A stretch of DNA of 64,000 nucleotides from assembly GCA_900542525.1 (NCBI GenBank), contig UQNZ01000006.1, forward strand, positions 50,838 through 114,837, in the 5' to 3' direction. The notes under the pieces are model-generated. The model was not told where the DNA came from, searched no databases, and was given only the letters and a program-made list of their open reading frames with translations. A program made the translations under genes and the position numbers. The DNA is from an uncultured Eggerthella sp. Its GTDB lineage: Bacteria > Actinomycetota > Coriobacteriia > Coriobacteriales > Eggerthellaceae. Every line of letters begins with the position of its first letter. Positions within the stretch are counted from its first letter, which is position 1. Below, piece by piece: positions 61,631 through 64,000 of this stretch.

Positions 61631-61827
61631 GTCGATCTTTCACCGCATAAAGCAGCTTTCCTTGCTGCCCACCATCCACGAACAAACAACGTACATCAAA
61701 TCGACCAAACCTTCGTGCATGGACCGTTTCAACACTTAAATTGTTGCCCGTTGAGCAATCTCGAACGAATGGTGTGATACTGCTGCGAATGCCGAGATCG
61801 TGAAAATCATTGTAGCGCATAACCAGG

Positions 61828-63978
61828 CTAAATGCCCAGCTTATCTTTCATTATCCCGCGAAGGTTATAACCATATTCAGCGCTAGCAGCCCATCCTGTG
61901 CCAAACGGATTCTCTGGAATGCCGAGCCATTCAACAAGCTTTGCTTTTCCCCGTAAACTATTCGACCAACGCGGGTCGACTTTCTCGTTGTTCAACTCAT
62001 CTGTCGATGCATAGCATTTCAAATGCTGAACTTGCGCTCGAATACCCGTGCGCACATCAGGGAAGCCTGCACCGGCAACACCATTACCTGTGGCACCAAG
62101 ACCCGCAAAGTTGTACTGAGAAAGCTTCACGTCGCCGCCCATTTGCAGCCAGCCAGTTTCCCACATAACTTGCGCCCACACCACTTCGGGGCGCACCCCT
62201 TCTGCCGTCGCCTCTTCATAGATGATCTGGCAGAAGGTTGCGGGGTCAGGCGCACCACCTGCGCCAAGAACATCAGAGGGATACGATTTGCCCATTAGGG
62301 CAAGCTGGCGAACAAACGCATTGGTCATCGTGGCAGCATTCGTCTTTGCAACACCCATGATGGGCGTGCCATTGCCGACGAACACACCCGAAGCATCGAA
62401 GAAACATGGCTTGCCATCGATGTTGTGTTCACCAGTAAACATCTTGCCATCTGAATCGAAGTAGTATTGCTTACCATTAACGGTCTGCCAACCAACCGCC
62501 ATAGCGCCAGAACCCTTCAAGTAATACCAGGTAGATCCTTGCTTGAACCAACCCGTTTTCATGTCTCCATTGGCATTGAGGTAATACCACTCTTGGCCAA
62601 CTTGCTTCCAGCCAGTCTGCATGATGGCCGTGGAAGGATCTTGGTAATACCATTTGCCCTTCACCTTCGCCCAGCCCATTGCTGCCGCACCTGAACCGGT
62701 GATCCAATACCAGTTGCCACCATCTTTGAACCAGCCACTCGTACGCATCGCGCCGGATGAGTTGAGGAAGTATTTCTTGCCCGAAACATCGACCCAGCCG
62801 GTCTTCATGACCGCGCTCGCAGGATCCAGGTAATACCATTTCCCCTTTGCCTTCACCCAGCCAGTTGCTGCCGCACCTGAACCGGTGATCCAATACCAGT
62901 TGCCACCATCTTTGAACCAGCCCGTTGAGCTGCGCATCGCACCTGATGCGGTGAGGAAGTACTTCTTGCCCGAAACATCGACCCAGCCGGTCTTCATGAC
63001 CCCACTCCCGGGATCCTGGTAATACCATTTGCTGCCCGATTTCACCCAACCGGTTTGAGCAGCGCCCGACTTCGTAAAGTAATACCAGTTGCCATTAAGC
63101 TGCTTCCAGCCAGCAGTCATTTGCAGAACACCTGATGAATCGAAGTGATAGACCTTGCCATCCACTGCGCACACGCCAGTAACCATCGTGCCGTTCGCAT
63201 CGATCCAGTACTGCTTCTTGTTATCGGTCACCCAAGCGTTCACCGCATAAGAGCCGTTGGCGTACTGATATTTCCAGCTTCCATCAGCCTGCTGCTGCCA
63301 AGCCCCACCTTTTCTCTGCAAGTCGAAGGTTTTGACGATACCACGCGCATCGGCCTGACCAAGCTGTCGCAAGAACGCATCATCTGCAAGCTTCCTGTTC
63401 TCTTCCAGATTTGAAATGAACGCATGCTCGACGATGATGCCCGGAATGCCGCGCTCACGCGCGTTGGCGATAACGCCGTAATAGTCGCGCACACTGCCAT
63501 CAGGATACTTGCTGTTAGTTTGCGTGTCCTTTGTTTTGATGCCACGGTCCGAAAGCCCCAGGGCGGTAAGCTCGTCCAAGATCTTCTGACTCAATTCTTT
63601 GCCGGTCGTATGCGCATCCTTGTTATAGCTACTATCGTTGGGATACCAGACTTCTGCACCATGCGCGCTCGTTGCAGCAGCGGAGTTGATGTGAATGCTC
63701 ACGAATACGGTCGCACCCTGCTCAGCTGCACGACGAACACGCTCGATAAGACTGAGTGTTTCATTTTGCGTACGCGTCATATACACACGTACGTTCTGAT
63801 AATTCTCAAGTTCAGCTTTGCATGCTTGCGCGATCTTCCAGGTAATATCTGACTCTTTGAGCCCATTCGAAGTTGCACCCGGATCGGTTCCTCCATGACC
63901 AGGGTCGAGCGCAACCACGATCGTGCCATCATTAGCTTGTGCCGAAATGCCCTCGTTGGCGGCGGCAGCGGCCCCCAT
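61828..63978 (-). CDS. Choline-binding N-acetylmuramoyl-L-alanine amidase / glucosaminidase, N-terminus incomplete
   Basis: 716 residues from the only ATG in frame. An amidase_3 domain (about 20-220) has DPGHGG, SIHINSAAATSAHG and VEHAFISN as zinc-binding parts. Choline-binding repeats follow (about 225-535, many WYY and GW motifs), then a C-terminal glucosaminidase-type domain (about 545-716; WAQVMWETGWLQMGGDVKLS). It is a bifunctional autolysin that should act on the wall outside. The expected signal peptide is missing: upstream codons read SAAGG, like a signal-peptide end, but an in-frame TGA lies at 63994-63996 next to the window edge. Confidence 0.88.
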   Translation of the reverse strand: MGAAAAANEGISAQANDGTIVVALDPGHGGTDPGATSNGLKESDITWKIAQACKAELENYQNVRVYMTRTQNETLSLIERVRRAAEQGATVFVSIHINSAAATSAHGAEVWYPNDSSYNKDAHTTGKELSQKILDELTALGLSDRGIKTKDTQTNSKYPDGSVRDYYGVIANARERGIPGIIVEHAFISNLEENRKLADDAFLRQLGQADARGIVKTFDLQRKGGAWQQQADGSWKYQYANGSYAVNAWVTDNKKQYWIDANGTMVTGVCAVDGKVYHFDSSGVLQMTAGWKQLNGNWYYFTKSGAAQTGWVKSGSKWYYQDPGSGVMKTGWVDVSGKKYFLTASGAMRSSTGWFKDGGNWYWITGSGAAATGWVKAKGKWYYLDPASAVMKTGWVDVSGKKYFLNSSGAMRTSGWFKDGGNWYWITGSGAAAMGWAKVKGKWYYQDPSTAIMQTGWKQVGQEWYYLNANGDMKTGWFKQGSTWYYLKGSGAMAVGWQTVNGKQYYFDSDGKMFTGEHNIDGKPCFFDASGVFVGNGTPIMGVAKTNAATMTNAFVRQLALMGKSYPSDVLGAGGAPDPATFCQIIYEEATAEGVRPEVVWAQVMWETGWLQMGGDVKLSQYNFAGLGATGNGVAGAGFPDVRTGIRAQVQHLKCYASTDELNNEKVDPRWSNSLRGKAKLVEWLGIPENPFGTGWAASAEYGYNLRGIMKDKLGI
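62681..63052 (-). repeat. Tandem 186-bp choline-binding repeat units
   Basis: Two near-identical units of 62 codons. The marker GCTGCCGCACCTGA recurs at 62681 and 62867, 186 bp apart, each followed by almost the same sequence. The period differs from the 192-bp units of the neighbouring gene. Confidence 0.8.
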
Positions 63979-64000
63979 ACCCCCCGCCGCGCTTCAGACT

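Noticed and set aside
61593..61820. 75-codon open frame on the minus strand upstream of the L,D-transpeptidase
   Set aside because: It overlaps the start of that gene in another frame, has no good ribosome site and no recognisable protein features. More likely the leader and promoter region.
60386..63130. Regular repeats that could be taken for a CRISPR array
   Set aside because: They lie inside open frames, have 186-192-bp periods with coding-type variation, and encode choline-binding repeats. No short repeat-spacer pattern exists.
1..64000. tRNA, rRNA or riboswitch genes
   Set aside because: No convincing T-loop/acceptor pattern, rRNA core sequence or known riboswitch core was noticed while reading both strands. 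A covariance-model scan would be needed to exclude small RNAs.

Overview
The window looks like a chromosomal segment of an anaerobic actinobacterium of the class Coriobacteriia, most likely the Eggerthellaceae/Eggerthellales. This is inferred from the content: several OFA-type MFS carriers next to CaiB/BaiF CoA-transferases, CaiA-like acyl-CoA dehydrogenases, EtfAB and a BaiCD/2-enoate-reductase-like flavoenzyme, together with an actinobacterial wall-polymer locus (GlfT2-like and DUF6541 proteins). Base composition is moderate, a little over 50% GC by eye. No rRNA, tRNA, transposase, phage gene or CRISPR array was recognised.

Region A (1-27.3 kb) is a mosaic of small carboxylate-respiration or CoA-ester modules. 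It holds etfAB, three acyl-CoA dehydrogenases, a 2-enoate reductase-like Fe-S flavoprotein, three OFA MFS carriers, four family III CoA-transferase genes (two with identical coding sequence), two crotonases (one frameshifted), an Fe-S flavoprotein-like reductase, a Gfo/Idh/MocA oxidoreductase, two TetR regulators and one LysR regulator, and two small 2-TM/4-TM lysine-tailed membrane proteins. The likely logic is uptake of an unsaturated or hydroxylated carboxylate, CoA transfer, then flavin-dependent reduction fed by EtfAB. The actual substrates cannot be read from sequence.

Region B (27.5-39.7 kb) carries a TAXI-type binding lipoprotein paired with a GltS-type carrier plus a small histidine-rich protein, pntAB transhydrogenase, a small hypothetical gene followed by an alcohol dehydrogenase/aldehyde dehydrogenase pair, a glycosyltransferase, a divergent desulfoferrodoxin-like protein and a DUF2335-like membrane protein.

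Region C (39.8-64 kb) is a cell-surface polymer locus. It has an ABC exporter whose ATPase carries three C-terminal repeats resembling cell-wall-binding repeat 2, a GlfT2-like galactofuranosyltransferase, several GT2 enzymes, DUF6541 and DUF2304 membrane proteins, a Wzx-like flippase, TagD-like glycerol-3-phosphate cytidylyltransferase, two LicD phosphotransferases, a LicB-like permease and a winged-helix/LicC/LicA three-domain fusion. It ends with two secreted choline-binding-repeat wall enzymes (an L,D-transpeptidase and an amidase/glucosaminidase). Together they describe making, decorating with phosphocholine, exporting and reading a teichoic-acid-like polymer.

The most notable points are: (i) a 1278-bp CoA-transferase ORF present twice, identical exactly from start codon to stop codon but with unrelated flanks and different putative operators; (ii) the ABC ATPase/CWB2-like fusion; (iii) the compact phosphocholine system; (iv) a family of small NP...GY membrane proteins tied to the CoA modules; and (v) an acyl-CoA dehydrogenase and a crotonase that lack the expected catalytic residues.
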